This document shows, in pieces, positions 19,329 through 28,820 of a stretch of DNA of 64,000 nt (positions are counted from its first letter, which is position 1; every line of letters starts with the position of its first letter). This stretch comes from Roseiarcus sp963774195 (GTDB lineage Bacteria > Pseudomonadota > Alphaproteobacteria > Rhizobiales > Beijerinckiaceae): positions 992,001-1,056,000 of the forward strand of contig CAVZDY010000003.1 in assembly GCA_963774195.1 (NCBI GenBank), written 5' to 3'. The translations under genes and the position numbers were made by a program. The notes beneath the pieces are model-generated. The model did no database searches and had not been told where the DNA came from. It saw nothing but the letters and a program-made list of their open reading frames with translations.

Positions 19329-19673
19329 TCAAACCGAAAAACTCACGCCGCAGCCGCACGAGGCGACGGCGTTGGGGTTCTTGACCGCGAACATCTGACC
19401 CATCAGGTCGTCGACGAAGTCGAGCTCCGACCCTTTGATCATCTCGAGCGAGATGGGGTCGACGACCACGGTCGCGCCGTCACGCGTGACGACGAGATCA
19501 TCCTCCGCGCGGTTCCGATCGATATCGAAGGCGTATTGAAATCCAGAGCAGCCGCCGCCTTTGACGGAAATGCGCAGAACCGCGCCGGCCTCGTTGGCCA
19601 GCACCTTGTTCAGGCGACGCGCGGCGCTCGCGCTGATCGAAAGGGACGCCAGGTCGGCGGCTATGTCGCTCAT
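19329..19673 (-). CDS. erpA: Iron-sulfur cluster insertion protein, ErpA type
   Basis: A-type Fe-S carrier of 114 residues that delivers clusters to apoproteins. The three conserved cysteines are present: GGGCSGFQY and, at the C-terminus, ASCGCGVSFSV. NPNAVASCGCG before the end is the ErpA-like form. GGAG lies 6 nt before the ATG. It is divergent from dgt, an arrangement I recall from other alphaproteobacteria. Confidence 0.92.
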   Translation of the reverse strand: MSDIAADLASLSISASAARRLNKVLANEAGAVLRISVKGGGCSGFQYAFDIDRNRAEDDLVVTRDGATVVVDPISLEMIKGSELDFVDDLMGQMFAVKNPNAVASCGCGVSFSV

Positions 19674-19750
19674 CAGGGTCTCCGAATTCGGACGAAGGGT
19701 TTTCTGCTAACATAGGTTATGGCTGGCGGAGCGCAACGCGGGAATCGGAG

Positions 19751-20956
19751 ATGATGGGCGAACTGATCGCAGGTCGCGCGCCCTATGCCGCGGATCCGGC
19801 CCGCTCCGGCGGCCGCCTCCATACGGAGCCGCCTTCGCCGACGCGCGGCGACTTCCAGCGTGATCGCGACCGCATCATCCATTCCACGGCTTTCCGCCGC
19901 CTCGCGCACAAGACGCAGGTCTTCGTATACCACGAGGGCGATCATTTTCGCACCCGCCTGACCCATACGATCGAGGTCGCGCAACTCGCCCGCGCCCTCG
20001 CCAAGGCGCTCGCTCTGGACGAGGAACTGGCCGAGTCTGTCGCGCTCGCTCACGACCTCGGTCATACGCCATTCGGCCACACCGGCGAAGACGCGCTCGA
20101 CGCCTGCATGGCCGGCCACGGCGGCTTTGAACACAATAGCCATGGCTTGCGCCTCGTCACCGAGCTCGAACGCCGCTACGCTGAATTCGACGGCCTCAAT
20201 CTGACGCGGGACACGCTCGAGGGCCTCGTCAAGCACAATGGCCCGATTCTCGACACCGAAGGCCACCCGCTGGAGCGCTATCGCGCCCGTGGCGCGCCGG
20301 CGGCGATCCTCGCCTACGATCGGCGGCAGGGCCTCGCGTTGTCGCAATTCGCGAGCCTGGAAGCGCAGGCGGCGGCGATCGCCGACGACATCGCCTACAA
20401 CGCGCACGACATCGATGATGGTTTGCGGGCCGGCCTGTTCGATCTCGAGGCGATTCGCGCGGCGCCGTTCCTCGCCGCGCTGCTCGACGAGGTGGCGGCG
20501 CGTCATCCGGGCCTTGAACGCCCCCGGGTGATCCACGAGTTGACGCGGCGGGTCATCACCCGCTTCATCGAGGACGTGATCGCGGAGAGCCGGCGGCGCA
20601 TCGCCGACGCTGACGTGGCGAGCCTCGACGACGTGCGACGCGCAGGGCGAACTCTGATCGGGTTCTCCAAGGCTTTCGAGGAAGCGGACCGCGATATCAA
20701 GCGCTTCCTCTTCGCCAATATGTATCGCCACGCGCAGGTCAAGCGTGTGCGCCAGCAAGCCGACCTCATGGTGAGGCGTCTGTTCGATGCCTACATGGGG
20801 GATGTCGGGGTGATGCCGCGCGAGTGGGCGCTCAAGGCTAGAGAGGGCGAAGCCCAGCGGGCTCGCGCGGTCGCTGATTATATCGCCGGAATGACGGACC
20901 GTTTCGCGCTCGGCGAATATCGTCGTCTTTTTGACCCTGCGGCCAAGTTGAGCTAA
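19751..20956 (+). CDS. dgt: dGTP triphosphohydrolase-like protein
   Basis: HD-domain nucleotide hydrolase of 401 residues that converts dNTPs to nucleoside plus tripolyphosphate. Metal-binding motifs are clear: RLTHTIEVAQ, then AHDLGHTPFGHTGE with the HD pair, and FEHNSHGLR later. Two adjacent ATGs (19751 and 19754) are possible starts, with GGAG touching the first, so the second may be used. argS follows 30 nt downstream and could be cotranscribed. Confidence 0.93.
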   Translation: MMGELIAGRAPYAADPARSGGRLHTEPPSPTRGDFQRDRDRIIHSTAFRRLAHKTQVFVYHEGDHFRTRLTHTIEVAQLARALAKALALDEELAESVALAHDLGHTPFGHTGEDALDACMAGHGGFEHNSHGLRLVTELERRYAEFDGLNLTRDTLEGLVKHNGPILDTEGHPLERYRARGAPAAILAYDRRQGLALSQFASLEAQAAAIADDIAYNAHDIDDGLRAGLFDLEAIRAAPFLAALLDEVAARHPGLERPRVIHELTRRVITRFIEDVIAESRRRIADADVASLDDVRRAGRTLIGFSKAFEEADRDIKRFLFANMYRHAQVKRVRQQADLMVRRLFDAYMGDVGVMPREWALKAREGEAQRARAVADYIAGMTDRFALGEYRRLFDPAAKLS

Positions 20957-20986
20957 AGCGCGCCAAAGCGAGTTTCAGGCCAATTC

Positions 20987-22759
20987 ATGAACATTTTCGA
21001 GGATTTTGAAGCGCGGGTGCGCGTGTTGCTGGCGGCGATCGTTGCGGCTGGAAGGCTGCCAAGCGAGCTCGACCTGCAGCGCTTCGTCGTCGAGCCGCCG
21101 CGCGAGGCGGCGCATGGCGATCTTTCGACCAACGCGGCGATGGTCTACGCGCGAGAAGCGAAAGCGGCCGGCTCCAATCCGCGCGCCCTGGCCGTTGAGC
21201 TCGCCGCCGCGCTTGCGACCGACCCCGACGTCGAAACGGCTGAGGTCGCAGGGCCTGGATTTATCAATATTCGCCTAAAGCCAAACGTCTATGACGAGGT
21301 TCTCAAGTCTGTCCTGAATGCTGGCGTCGCCTTTGGACGCCGGGTGACGGATGGCGGGGATAACATCAACGTCGAATTCGTCAGCGCCAATCCAACCGGG
21401 CCGATGCACGTTGGTCATGCCCGGGGCGCCGTGTTCGGGGACGCGCTCGCCAGCCTGCTCGAGTTCGCTGGCCGCAGCGTCACGCGAGAATATTACATCA
21501 ACGACGCGGGCGCGCAGGTCGACGTGCTCGCGCGCTCGGCGCTTCTGCGCTATCGCGAGGCGCTCGGCGAGACGGTAACGATCCCCGAGGGACTCTACCC
21601 CGGCGACTATTTGAAGCCGGTCGGCGCGGCGCTCGCGCAGGAGTTCGGCCCTTCCTTGCTTGCCAAGCCCGAGGCGGAATGGCTGGCGCCAGTGCGCGCG
21701 CGGGCCATCGACGCGATGATGGCGATGATCAAGGACGATCTCGCCGCGCTCAACATCAACCACGAGGTCTTCGCCTCCGAACGCGCGCTGACCGGCGCCG
21801 ACGGCGGTCCGGACCGTGTGCGCGAGGCGATCGACGAGTTGACGCGGCGCGGCATCGTCTACGAGGGGCGACTGCCCCCGCCGAAGGGCCAGCCCTCGGA
21901 CGATTGGGAGGATCGCGAGCAGGTCCTGTTTCGTTCCACCGATTTCGGCGACGACATCGACCGTCCGCTGATCAAGTCGGATGGGGGGTACACCTATTTC
22001 GCCAGCGACATCGCCTACCACAAGACGAAGGTCGACCGCGGCTTTTCGAGCCTCGTCGACGTGTGGGGGGCCGATCACGGCGGCTATGTCAAACGCATGC
22101 AGGCCGCCGTCGCCGCGCTTTCCAGCGGCAAGGTCTCGCTCGACGTGCGCCTCTGCCAACTCGTGCGGCTGATGCGGGCCGGCGAACCGGTCAAAATGTC
22201 CAAGCGGGCCGGCGACTTCGTGACGCTGCGCGAGGTGGTGGACGAGGTCGGGGCCGACGCCGTCCGTTTCATCATGCTGATGCGCAAGAACGATGCGACG
22301 CTCGACTTCGATCTCGCCAAGGTCGTTGAGCAGAATCTGGAGAATCCCGTCTTCTACGTGCAATACGCGCACGCTCGCGCCCGCAGCGTCCTCCGGCGAG
22401 CTCAGGCGGTGTTTCCGCAGGCTGATCTCTCTGGCCCCGCTCTCGCTGATGCCGATTTCTCACTCCTCACGGACGAAGGCGAGCGCGGCCTCATACGCGC
22501 GCTCGCAAATTATCCCAGAGCGGTCGTTCAGGCCGCCGACGCGCACGAGCCGCACCGCATCGCGTTCTATGCGCACGATTTGGCGGCACTTTTTAACGCG
22601 CACTGGAATCGAGGCAATGATTTGCCCCATTTACGGTACGTTAACGAGGAAGCCGCAAATTTAACCTATTCGCGTGTTGCCTTAGTCAAGGCGACAGCTT
22701 TCGTGTTGGCGTCTGCGCTCTCGATTTTGGGAGTCACGGCGCCTGAAGAGATGCGCTAA
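20987..22759 (+). CDS. argS: Arginyl-tRNA synthetase
   Basis: Class I aminoacyl-tRNA synthetase of 590 residues. The HIGH signature appears as MHVGHARGAVFGD in the SANPTGP context, and the KMSKS loop as KMSKRAGDFVTLREV. The N-terminal Add1 domain and the C-terminal anticodon-binding helical domain (LANYPRAVVQAADAHEPHRIAFY) are present. First gene of an argS-SPOR-nagZ run typical of Hyphomicrobiales. Confidence 0.97.
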   Translation: MNIFEDFEARVRVLLAAIVAAGRLPSELDLQRFVVEPPREAAHGDLSTNAAMVYAREAKAAGSNPRALAVELAAALATDPDVETAEVAGPGFINIRLKPNVYDEVLKSVLNAGVAFGRRVTDGGDNINVEFVSANPTGPMHVGHARGAVFGDALASLLEFAGRSVTREYYINDAGAQVDVLARSALLRYREALGETVTIPEGLYPGDYLKPVGAALAQEFGPSLLAKPEAEWLAPVRARAIDAMMAMIKDDLAALNINHEVFASERALTGADGGPDRVREAIDELTRRGIVYEGRLPPPKGQPSDDWEDREQVLFRSTDFGDDIDRPLIKSDGGYTYFASDIAYHKTKVDRGFSSLVDVWGADHGGYVKRMQAAVAALSSGKVSLDVRLCQLVRLMRAGEPVKMSKRAGDFVTLREVVDEVGADAVRFIMLMRKNDATLDFDLAKVVEQNLENPVFYVQYAHARARSVLRRAQAVFPQADLSGPALADADFSLLTDEGERGLIRALANYPRAVVQAADAHEPHRIAFYAHDLAALFNAHWNRGNDLPHLRYVNEEAANLTYSRVALVKATAFVLASALSILGVTAPEEMR

Positions 22760-22866
22760 CGGGCTCGTTCTTCGCGAGCCGTTGCGCGGTGGGCAGGGGG
22801 CGACCGTCGCAATCAACTGTCCTAAGTCTCGACGGCGAGGGCAGGCGACCGCCAGCGGAGTTTGTC

Positions 22867-24273
22867 ATGAGCGGCCCGAACGGCAAGTTTCCAGAAATCA
22901 ATCTCGACGAATTCGAGCGGCATCTGCGCTCGGACGGCGGTGCGCCGGAAGCCGCCGAAGATCCGCTCGCCGAATTGACGCGTCTGGTTGATATGATCAG
23001 CCGCGACGGCGAGGACGACGGCGCGCAAGCGCAAAAGAGCGGCCAGCCAGTCGCGCCGAACGCAGGTGGCGCGCAACCCGGCGAGCGCGCCGCCGCGGCG
23101 CGCTCGCTGCCACGCGCGCCACAATATCCGGCCGCGCCTCAGGCTTATCCCGAACTCGACTCGCCGAGCCTGCCGCATGGTGAACGTCCCGGCCTGCTCC
23201 CGCTGGCGGCGGAAGCTCGGGCAGAGGAGGGGCGCGGACGAGGTTGGCGGCTCAAAACCGTGGCCCTTGCGGCTGTCGGCGTCGTCTTGTTCGGCGGCGC
23301 AGCGGCCATGAAACTTGGCGGCGTCACGCCGGGCTCATCCAAGGCGCCGCCCTTCATCGCGGCGGCCGAAGGCCCGACCAAGATTCAGCCGCCGAACGAC
23401 GCCACGGTCCAGTCTCCCGGCGACGCGGGCGGGTTGTTGACGAAGGATTCGACCACTTCCGCTCCGGTCAAAGTCGTCTCGAACGAGGAGCAGCCAGTCG
23501 ACTTGCACGCAACGGCGCCGAGCCCCAGTCCCGATGCGGCGGCTCCGAGCCCGTCGCCCGCAGGCTCGAGCGACGCTTCGCCGGTCGCGCCGGCTCCCAA
23601 CACGCCGATTGTCGCGCCCGCCCAGTCGTCTGCGACCGTGGCGCCGCTGTTTCCCGACGCGAAGCCGGTCAAGACCGTGTCGGTTCGCCCCGACGGTACG
23701 CTCATCTCTGCTGACGCCGGCGCGCCGGCCAGCCCGCCGCCCGCGGAGCCCGCTAAGACGGGGATACGTGTCGCCGACAACGCCAATTCGGCGAGCGACG
23801 CCGCGGCGCAGCCTGCTACGCCCGACGTGAACCTGCCGACGAAACTGTCGCCGCCCAAATCGAGCGCGCGGGTCGCCAAGACCGACACGACCGCGCCGAC
23901 GGACGCGACCGACACGACGCCGAAGCCGCCTGCTTCGGCAAAGCCGGCGAACCGGGCCGCCAAGGCTGCTGGCGACCAGGTCGCCTCCGCCGCCGCGGAG
24001 GCGCCGGCTGCGAACGACAAAGCGGGCGGCGGAGATTGGGTCGTCCAGCTCGCGGCGCCGCGTTCTGAGGCCGACGCACAGCACGAGGCCGCACGTCTCA
24101 AGAAAAAATTCGCCGACGCGCTCAGCGGCGCAGACATCGGCGTCCACCAGGCGGACATTAAGGGGGAGACCGTCTATCGCGTCCGCGCGACGGGGTACTC
24201 CAGGGCCGACGCCGCCGCTCTGTGCTCGAAGCTCAAAGCGAGCGGCGGCGACTGCTTCATCACGAGAAACTGA
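22867..24273 (+). CDS. SPOR-domain membrane protein
   Basis: About 468 residues. A cytoplasmic N-terminal part of about 135 residues precedes one transmembrane helix (VALAAVGVVLFGGAAAM). A low-complexity Pro/Ala/Ser-rich periplasmic spacer of about 220 residues follows, and the C-terminal SPOR domain starts at WVVQLAAPRSEADAQ. SPOR domains bind denuded peptidoglycan strands at division sites. Position between argS and nagZ, a cell-wall recycling gene, supports an envelope or division role. The start at 22867 (MSGPNGKF) has GGAG upstream; the longer open frame begins in the argS-SPOR gap and lacks support. Confidence 0.9.
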   Translation: MSGPNGKFPEINLDEFERHLRSDGGAPEAAEDPLAELTRLVDMISRDGEDDGAQAQKSGQPVAPNAGGAQPGERAAAARSLPRAPQYPAAPQAYPELDSPSLPHGERPGLLPLAAEARAEEGRGRGWRLKTVALAAVGVVLFGGAAAMKLGGVTPGSSKAPPFIAAAEGPTKIQPPNDATVQSPGDAGGLLTKDSTTSAPVKVVSNEEQPVDLHATAPSPSPDAAAPSPSPAGSSDASPVAPAPNTPIVAPAQSSATVAPLFPDAKPVKTVSVRPDGTLISADAGAPASPPPAEPAKTGIRVADNANSASDAAAQPATPDVNLPTKLSPPKSSARVAKTDTTAPTDATDTTPKPPASAKPANRAAKAAGDQVASAAAEAPAANDKAGGGDWVVQLAAPRSEADAQHEAARLKKKFADALSGADIGVHQADIKGETVYRVRATGYSRADAAALCSKLKASGGDCFITRN

Positions 24274-24318
24274 GACGCGCATGACCGCTGGCTATTCGTA
24301 CTCGACGCGAGGACGCGC

Positions 24319-25323
24319 GTGACCCTGGCCTTGATTTGCGGCTGCGCGGGCGCAGCGCTTTCATCGGAGGAGCGCGCCTTTATCCGCGAGGCCCGGCCCT
24401 GGGGCTTTATCCTCTTCAAGCGCAACGTCGTCGATCGCGAGCAATTGCGCGCGCTGACCAGTGCCTTCCGCGACATCGTCGGTCGTGACGACGCGCCGGT
24501 CCTGATCGATCAAGAGGGCGGGCGCGTCCAGCGGATGGGTCCGCCGCATTGGGAAGCCTATCCGGCGGCGGCGCGCTTTGAATCGACCAAGGCGCCAGAG
24601 CGCGCGGCATGGCTCGCTGCGCGGCTCATTGCCCATGACCTGCGCGAAGTCGGGATTACCGTCGATTGCGCGCCGGTGCTCGACGTCGCGGACGAGGGGA
24701 CGCACGCCGTCATCGGCTCGCGCGCTTATTCGAGCGATCCGCAGCGCGTCGCCGCGCTCGGTAGAGCCGTGTGCGACGGCCTTGTCGCCGGCGGCATCGC
24801 GCCGGTCGTCAAGCACATTCCCGGGCATGGGCGAGCGCGAGCGGACAGCCACCTCGAGCTACCGACGGTCGAAGCGAACCTCGACGAGCTCAAGCGCGAC
24901 TTCGCGCCCTTCATCGCTTTGCGCGACGCGCCGATGGCGATGTCCGCGCATATCGTCTACCGCGCGATCGATCCGTCGGCGCCGGCGACGACCTCGCGAA
25001 CGCTTGTGAAAAGCATCATGCGCGAGATGATCGGCTTCGACGGTTTGATCATCAGCGACGATCTCTCGATGAAGGCGCTCGGCGGGCAGTTCGGCGAGCG
25101 CGCGCGTTCCGTGTTCGCCGCCGGCCTCGACATTGCCCTGCATTGCAACGGCGATCCGTCAGAAGCCGGTCCGGTCGCCGAGGCGACGCCGGCGCTTGCA
25201 GGCGAATCGCTACGCCGCGCGGAAACCGCGCTGGCGCGTATCGCCGGCGGCCCGCAGCCTTTCGACGTCGAGGCGACGCGAGCCGAGCTCGCAGCGCTTT
25301 TCGCCGCGGCGACGACCGCGTGA
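24319..25323 (+). CDS. nagZ: Beta-N-acetylhexosaminidase (cell-wall recycling)
   Basis: GH3 enzyme of 334 residues that removes GlcNAc from muropeptides in the cytoplasm. LIDQEGGRVQRM and KHIPGHGRARADSH (with the catalytic His-Asp dyad loop) are characteristic. SDDLSMKAL contains the Asp nucleophile. The start is GTG at 24319 with GAGGA upstream; an ATG at 24281 is out of frame. Its stop touches the stop of the facing regulator gene. Confidence 0.95.
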   Translation: MTLALICGCAGAALSSEERAFIREARPWGFILFKRNVVDREQLRALTSAFRDIVGRDDAPVLIDQEGGRVQRMGPPHWEAYPAAARFESTKAPERAAWLAARLIAHDLREVGITVDCAPVLDVADEGTHAVIGSRAYSSDPQRVAALGRAVCDGLVAGGIAPVVKHIPGHGRARADSHLELPTVEANLDELKRDFAPFIALRDAPMAMSAHIVYRAIDPSAPATTSRTLVKSIMREMIGFDGLIISDDLSMKALGGQFGERARSVFAAGLDIALHCNGDPSEAGPVAEATPALAGESLRRAETALARIAGGPQPFDVEATRAELAALFAAATTA

Positions 25324-26091
25324 TCAGTCCTCGATCGGTGTAAGCGTCACCAGCTTGACCTCCGGATGCGAGGATAGGGCGAGCGTGCTCTGATAGAAGC
25401 GGCGGGACGGAAGATTGAACCGCCGCTCGCCGCCTTCGCGGCCGAGAACAGCCTGCTCGCTCCAATAGCGCCGGAAGTCGGTGGACTCGTTCGTCAATGC
25501 GTCCACCAGGGCCTGCATTCTCGGATCCTTCAGGCGCCGGCTTAGGTCGGCGCGGAACTCGGCCACTACGCGGCGCGCTCGGTCCTCCCAATCCGCGATG
25601 AGACGCCGCGCCGCATCGGAGAGGAAGAGGAAGCGCAGCAGATTGCGATCGTTCTCGCCGTCGAGCCAGCCGACGAAGAGCTCCGCCGCCATCGCGTTCC
25701 AGGAACGCGCCGTCCAAGCGCCATCGAGAAGATAAGCCGGGATCGTCATGCGGTTGGGGAGGGCGAGGATCGGCTCCGGCAAATCAGCGCCGCTCGGCGC
25801 CGGGGCGGCCGGATCGCGCTTGGCCGCGAGCTCGAAGAGATAGGCGCGCTCCGCCGGCGCAAGTTGCAGCGCTTCGGCAAGCCGCGCCAACGCATGAGGC
25901 GAAGCGGAAACGTCGCGGCCCTGTTCCAGCCAGGTGATCCACGTAACGCTGACGCCACACGCTTCAGCCAATTCCTCGCGCCTTAGACCAGGGGTGCGGC
26001 GGCGGGCGGTCGCCGAGGGCGGCGGCGAGCGGCGCTCGCGCTGGGCGCGCAGGAAGGCGCCAAGGGCGCGGCGCGCGTCGATCATCGTCAT
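25324..26091 (-). CDS. XRE-family regulator with MmyB-like ligand domain
   Basis: 255-residue regulator. An N-terminal HTH (residues about 8-75; LRREELAEACGVSVTWITWLEQGRD) is joined to an MmyB-like C-terminal domain (PAYLLDGAWTARSWNAMAAELF, then LLRFLFLSDAARRLI) thought to bind fatty-acid or other small ligands. It is divergent from a SAM methyltransferase gene. A perfect inverted repeat lies just before its ATG, with no Shine-Dalgarno between. It therefore probably represses itself and may control the methyltransferase. Confidence 0.9.
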   Translation of the reverse strand: MTMIDARRALGAFLRAQRERRSPPPSATARRRTPGLRREELAEACGVSVTWITWLEQGRDVSASPHALARLAEALQLAPAERAYLFELAAKRDPAAPAPSGADLPEPILALPNRMTIPAYLLDGAWTARSWNAMAAELFVGWLDGENDRNLLRFLFLSDAARRLIADWEDRARRVVAEFRADLSRRLKDPRMQALVDALTNESTDFRRYWSEQAVLGREGGERRFNLPSRRFYQSTLALSSHPEVKLVTLTPIED

Positions 26092-26097
26092 TGGAAC

Positions 26098-26125
26098 TAT
26101 CCTAGGGGCCGAATATACTAGGATA
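26098..26125. promoter_or_regulatory. Perfect operator-like repeat between XRE regulator and methyltransferase
   Basis: Perfect 8-bp inverted repeat TATCCTAG-N12-CTAGGATA centred in the 100-bp divergent intergenic region, starting 7 nt upstream of the XRE start codon. The half-sites contain CTAG, a rare tetramer in many bacterial genomes. Two-turn spacing suits a dimeric HTH protein. Confidence 0.6.
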
Positions 26126-26191
26126 AATCACCATCTTGTACCAGTGTAAGTTCTCTCCCATCCTCGATCTTGACACAATGAGGAGGGACGC

Positions 26192-26962
26192 ATGCAAGAA
26201 CGATCTCACGATGCTTTGGTGACCGAGCAGTTCGGTCCACAGGCTCAGGCCTATCTCGCCAGCGCGGTTCACGCGCAGGGCGAAGACCTCAAAGATTTCG
26301 CAGCCATGGTCGGTTCGCGGCCCGAAGCTTTCGCGCTCGATCTCGGCTTCGGCGGCGGCCACGTGTCGTTCCTGCTGGCGCCGCTCGTGCGCAAGGTCGT
26401 CGCCTATGATCTCTCCCAGGAGATGGTCGCGATGGTGCGCGCCGAAGCGGAGCGCCGCGGCTTCGCCAATCTCGACGCGCGCCAGGGCTCGGCAGAGCGC
26501 TTGCCGTGTCCTGACGCCGCCTTCGACCTCGTCGCCAGCCGCTACAGCGCGCACCATTGGCTCGATGTCCAAGCCGGCCTGCGCGAGGCGCGGCGGGTTC
26601 TCAAGCCGGGCGGACTCGCGGTGTTCATGGACGTCGTGACGCCAGGCTCGCCCTTGCTCGACACGTGGCTGCAATCGCTGGAGCTGCTGCGCGATCCCTC
26701 GCATGTCCGCAATTACTCCCTCGAGCAATGGCAAGGCATGCTGGAGGCGGCAGGCTTCCGGCGGGGCGCCGTCTCCCGCTATCGTCTACGTCTCGAATTC
26801 GCCTCATGGGTCAAGCGCATGAACACGCCGGAGATCCATGTTGCAGCGATCCGCTCGCTGCAGATGCGCGCCGGCGCCGAGGTCGCGCGGCATTTCGAGA
26901 TCGAGTCGGACGGCACGTTCACGCTCGACACGATGTTGATGAGCGCGGAGGTCCGCCCTTGA
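26192..26962 (+). CDS. Class I SAM-dependent methyltransferase
   Basis: 256-residue UbiE-like methyltransferase. Motif I is ALDLGFGGGHVSF, the acidic ribose-binding residue lies in VVAYDLSQEM, and motif III follows in ARRVLKPGGLAVFMDV. The substrate cannot be told from sequence. It is paired divergently with the MmyB-like XRE regulator, a pairing that often marks a regulator and its target enzyme. Confidence 0.88.
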   Translation: MQERSHDALVTEQFGPQAQAYLASAVHAQGEDLKDFAAMVGSRPEAFALDLGFGGGHVSFLLAPLVRKVVAYDLSQEMVAMVRAEAERRGFANLDARQGSAERLPCPDAAFDLVASRYSAHHWLDVQAGLREARRVLKPGGLAVFMDVVTPGSPLLDTWLQSLELLRDPSHVRNYSLEQWQGMLEAAGFRRGAVSRYRLRLEFASWVKRMNTPEIHVAAIRSLQMRAGAEVARHFEIESDGTFTLDTMLMSAEVRP

Positions 26963-26974
26963 TGGCGGGTCCTC

Positions 26975-28345
26975 TTACGCGGCGTCCGCGCTGACGCGGT
27001 TTCGCCCTTCGGCCTTGGCCCGATAGAGCGCACGGTCGGCGCGGCGATAGAGCGAGTTGGCGTCACAATCGGCGCCCCGCTCGGCCAGCCCGATGGAGAC
27101 CGTGACGGGGATCGCCCGTCCAGTCGCGTCGATCACGAACTGTTCCTGCTGTACGGCGAGACGCGCACGTTCGGCGATGCGCGTCGCCGCCTGCACGTTG
27201 ACGCCCGGCATGACGATCACGAACTCCTCGCCTCCCAGACGGCACAGGAGGTCGCCGCCGCGGATGATGCCACGCAGGCGGTCGGCGAAGCCTTTCAGCA
27301 CCTCGTCGCCGCAGTCGTGTCCGTAGGTGTCGTTGACCTGCTTGAAATGATCGATGTCGAGAATCATCAGCGTCAGCGGCGCCCGGCGCACGCGCGAATT
27401 GTCGATCATCGTCGCGAGGTGATTCTCCATGAAGCGGCGATTGTTGAGGCCGGTGAGCGGATCGAACAGCGCCAGCTCGATCGAGTGCTGCACCTTCTCA
27501 CGCATGCTGTCGGCGTAGCGCTTCTGGCGCAATTGCGTGCGCACGCGCGCCAAGAGCTCGTTACGATCGACCGGCCGGGTGAGATAATCGTTGACGCCGA
27601 GATCGAGGCCGCGCAGCACGCGCTGGCGGTCTTCGATGTCGGCGATGGCGAGAATGGGAAGGTTCCTGGTGCGCTCGAGCGAACGAATCTGGCTGCAGAG
27701 CCGCAGCCCGTCGTAGGAGTTCAGCGCGAGGCTGACCGCGACGAGGTCGATATTGTCTTCGGCGGCCTTGAAAAGCGCCTCATGCGCATCGGGTTCGATA
27801 TTGACGTTGTGGTGCGGAGCGAGCGCCTGGGCGATCCGCTCGGCCGAGCTTGCCCGGTCGTCGACGACGAGGATGCGGCCGCGTCGCCCGTCGTCGGCGT
27901 TCGGCGTCGCAAAGGGCGCGATCATGCCGAGCGCGACGGTCGTATTGGCGCGATTGCGCAGTTCGTCGATCACGACTTTGAGGCGCGCGAGCGAGCGAAC
28001 ACGCGTGATCAGCGCCACGTCGTCGATCGGCTTGGTCAGAAAGTCGTCGGCGCCCGCTTCGAGACCGCGCACGCGGTCCGCTTGCCCGTCGAGCGCAGTG
28101 ACGAGAACGATCGGCAGGTGGGCCGTCGCGACCTGGTTCTTGAGCCGACGGCACGCCTCGAAGCCGTCCATGCCAGGCATCATCACGTCCAGCAGCACGA
28201 TGTCGCAGAGGCCTTGTTCGCACAGCGAGATCGCCTCGGCGCCATTCGTCGCCGTCAGGACGTCGAAATACTCGGCGTTGAGCCGCGCTTCGAGAAGCTT
28301 GACGTTGGCAGGAACGTCGTCGACGACAAGCACCCGCGCGGTCAT
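26975..28345 (-). CDS. pleD: Response-regulator diguanylate cyclase PleD
   Basis: About 456 residues with the order REC - degenerate REC - GGDEF. The first receiver has the phosphoacceptor Asp in IVLLDVMMPGMDG. The cyclase active site is RLGGEEFVIVMPG, and the inhibitory I-site RGGD stands just before it, so product inhibition by c-di-GMP is expected. The start at 28345 (MTARVLVVDD) is chosen over 28456, which lies inside divK. It follows divK by a few bases, the same pair that controls polar differentiation in Caulobacter. Confidence 0.95.
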   Translation of the reverse strand: MTARVLVVDDVPANVKLLEARLNAEYFDVLTATNGAEAISLCEQGLCDIVLLDVMMPGMDGFEACRRLKNQVATAHLPIVLVTALDGQADRVRGLEAGADDFLTKPIDDVALITRVRSLARLKVVIDELRNRANTTVALGMIAPFATPNADDGRRGRILVVDDRASSAERIAQALAPHHNVNIEPDAHEALFKAAEDNIDLVAVSLALNSYDGLRLCSQIRSLERTRNLPILAIADIEDRQRVLRGLDLGVNDYLTRPVDRNELLARVRTQLRQKRYADSMREKVQHSIELALFDPLTGLNNRRFMENHLATMIDNSRVRRAPLTLMILDIDHFKQVNDTYGHDCGDEVLKGFADRLRGIIRGGDLLCRLGGEEFVIVMPGVNVQAATRIAERARLAVQQEQFVIDATGRAIPVTVSIGLAERGADCDANSLYRRADRALYRAKAEGRNRVSADAA

Positions 28346-28349
28346 CGCT

Positions 28350-28721
28350 TTACTTGACTCCGAGGAAGTGATCGATCGTATCGAAGAACTTCGCCACCGA
28401 AATCGGCTTGGAGAGGTAGGCCTCGCAGCCTCCTTGGCGGATTTTCTCCTCGTCACCCTTCATCGCGAAGGCGGTGACGGCGACGACGGGAATATCACGC
28501 AGCGACTCGTCGTCCTTCAGCCATTGCGTCACCTCGAGGCCGGAGACCTCGGGAAGCTGAATGTCCATCAGGATGAGGTCCGGTCGATGCTCGCGAGCGA
28601 GCGCGACCGCTTCGACGCCGCTGCGCGTTTGCAGGATGCGGCATCCGCGGGTCTCCACCAGGTCGTTGAAGAGCTTCATATTGAGCTCGTTGTCCTCTAC
28701 GATGAGTACGGTTTTCGGCAT
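28350..28721 (-). CDS. divK: Single-domain response regulator DivK
   Basis: 123-residue stand-alone receiver domain. The acidic pocket (VEDNELN), the phosphorylated Asp in LILMDIQLPEVSG, the Thr in VVAVTAFAM and the Lys in YLSKPIS are all present. It has no output domain. In alphaproteobacteria DivK relays cell-cycle and polarity signals to the CckA-CtrA pathway. It lies upstream of pleD in one operon. Confidence 0.95.
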   Translation of the reverse strand: MPKTVLIVEDNELNMKLFNDLVETRGCRILQTRSGVEAVALAREHRPDLILMDIQLPEVSGLEVTQWLKDDESLRDIPVVAVTAFAMKGDEEKIRQGGCEAYLSKPISVAKFFDTIDHFLGVK

Positions 28722-28820
28722 GGAGGTGTCCGCTGAAAGCGCCGGAGCGGCCCGAAATCCTTGCCCTGGCGCCCGGCGACCATATTAGGCGCCAGACCTT
28801 GACGAAAGGAAAACCAGATC

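Noticed and set aside
23335..24282. Long minus-strand frames opposite the SPOR-domain gene
   Set aside because: The plus-strand frame has a transmembrane helix and a SPOR domain; the antisense product is Arg/Gly-rich noise.
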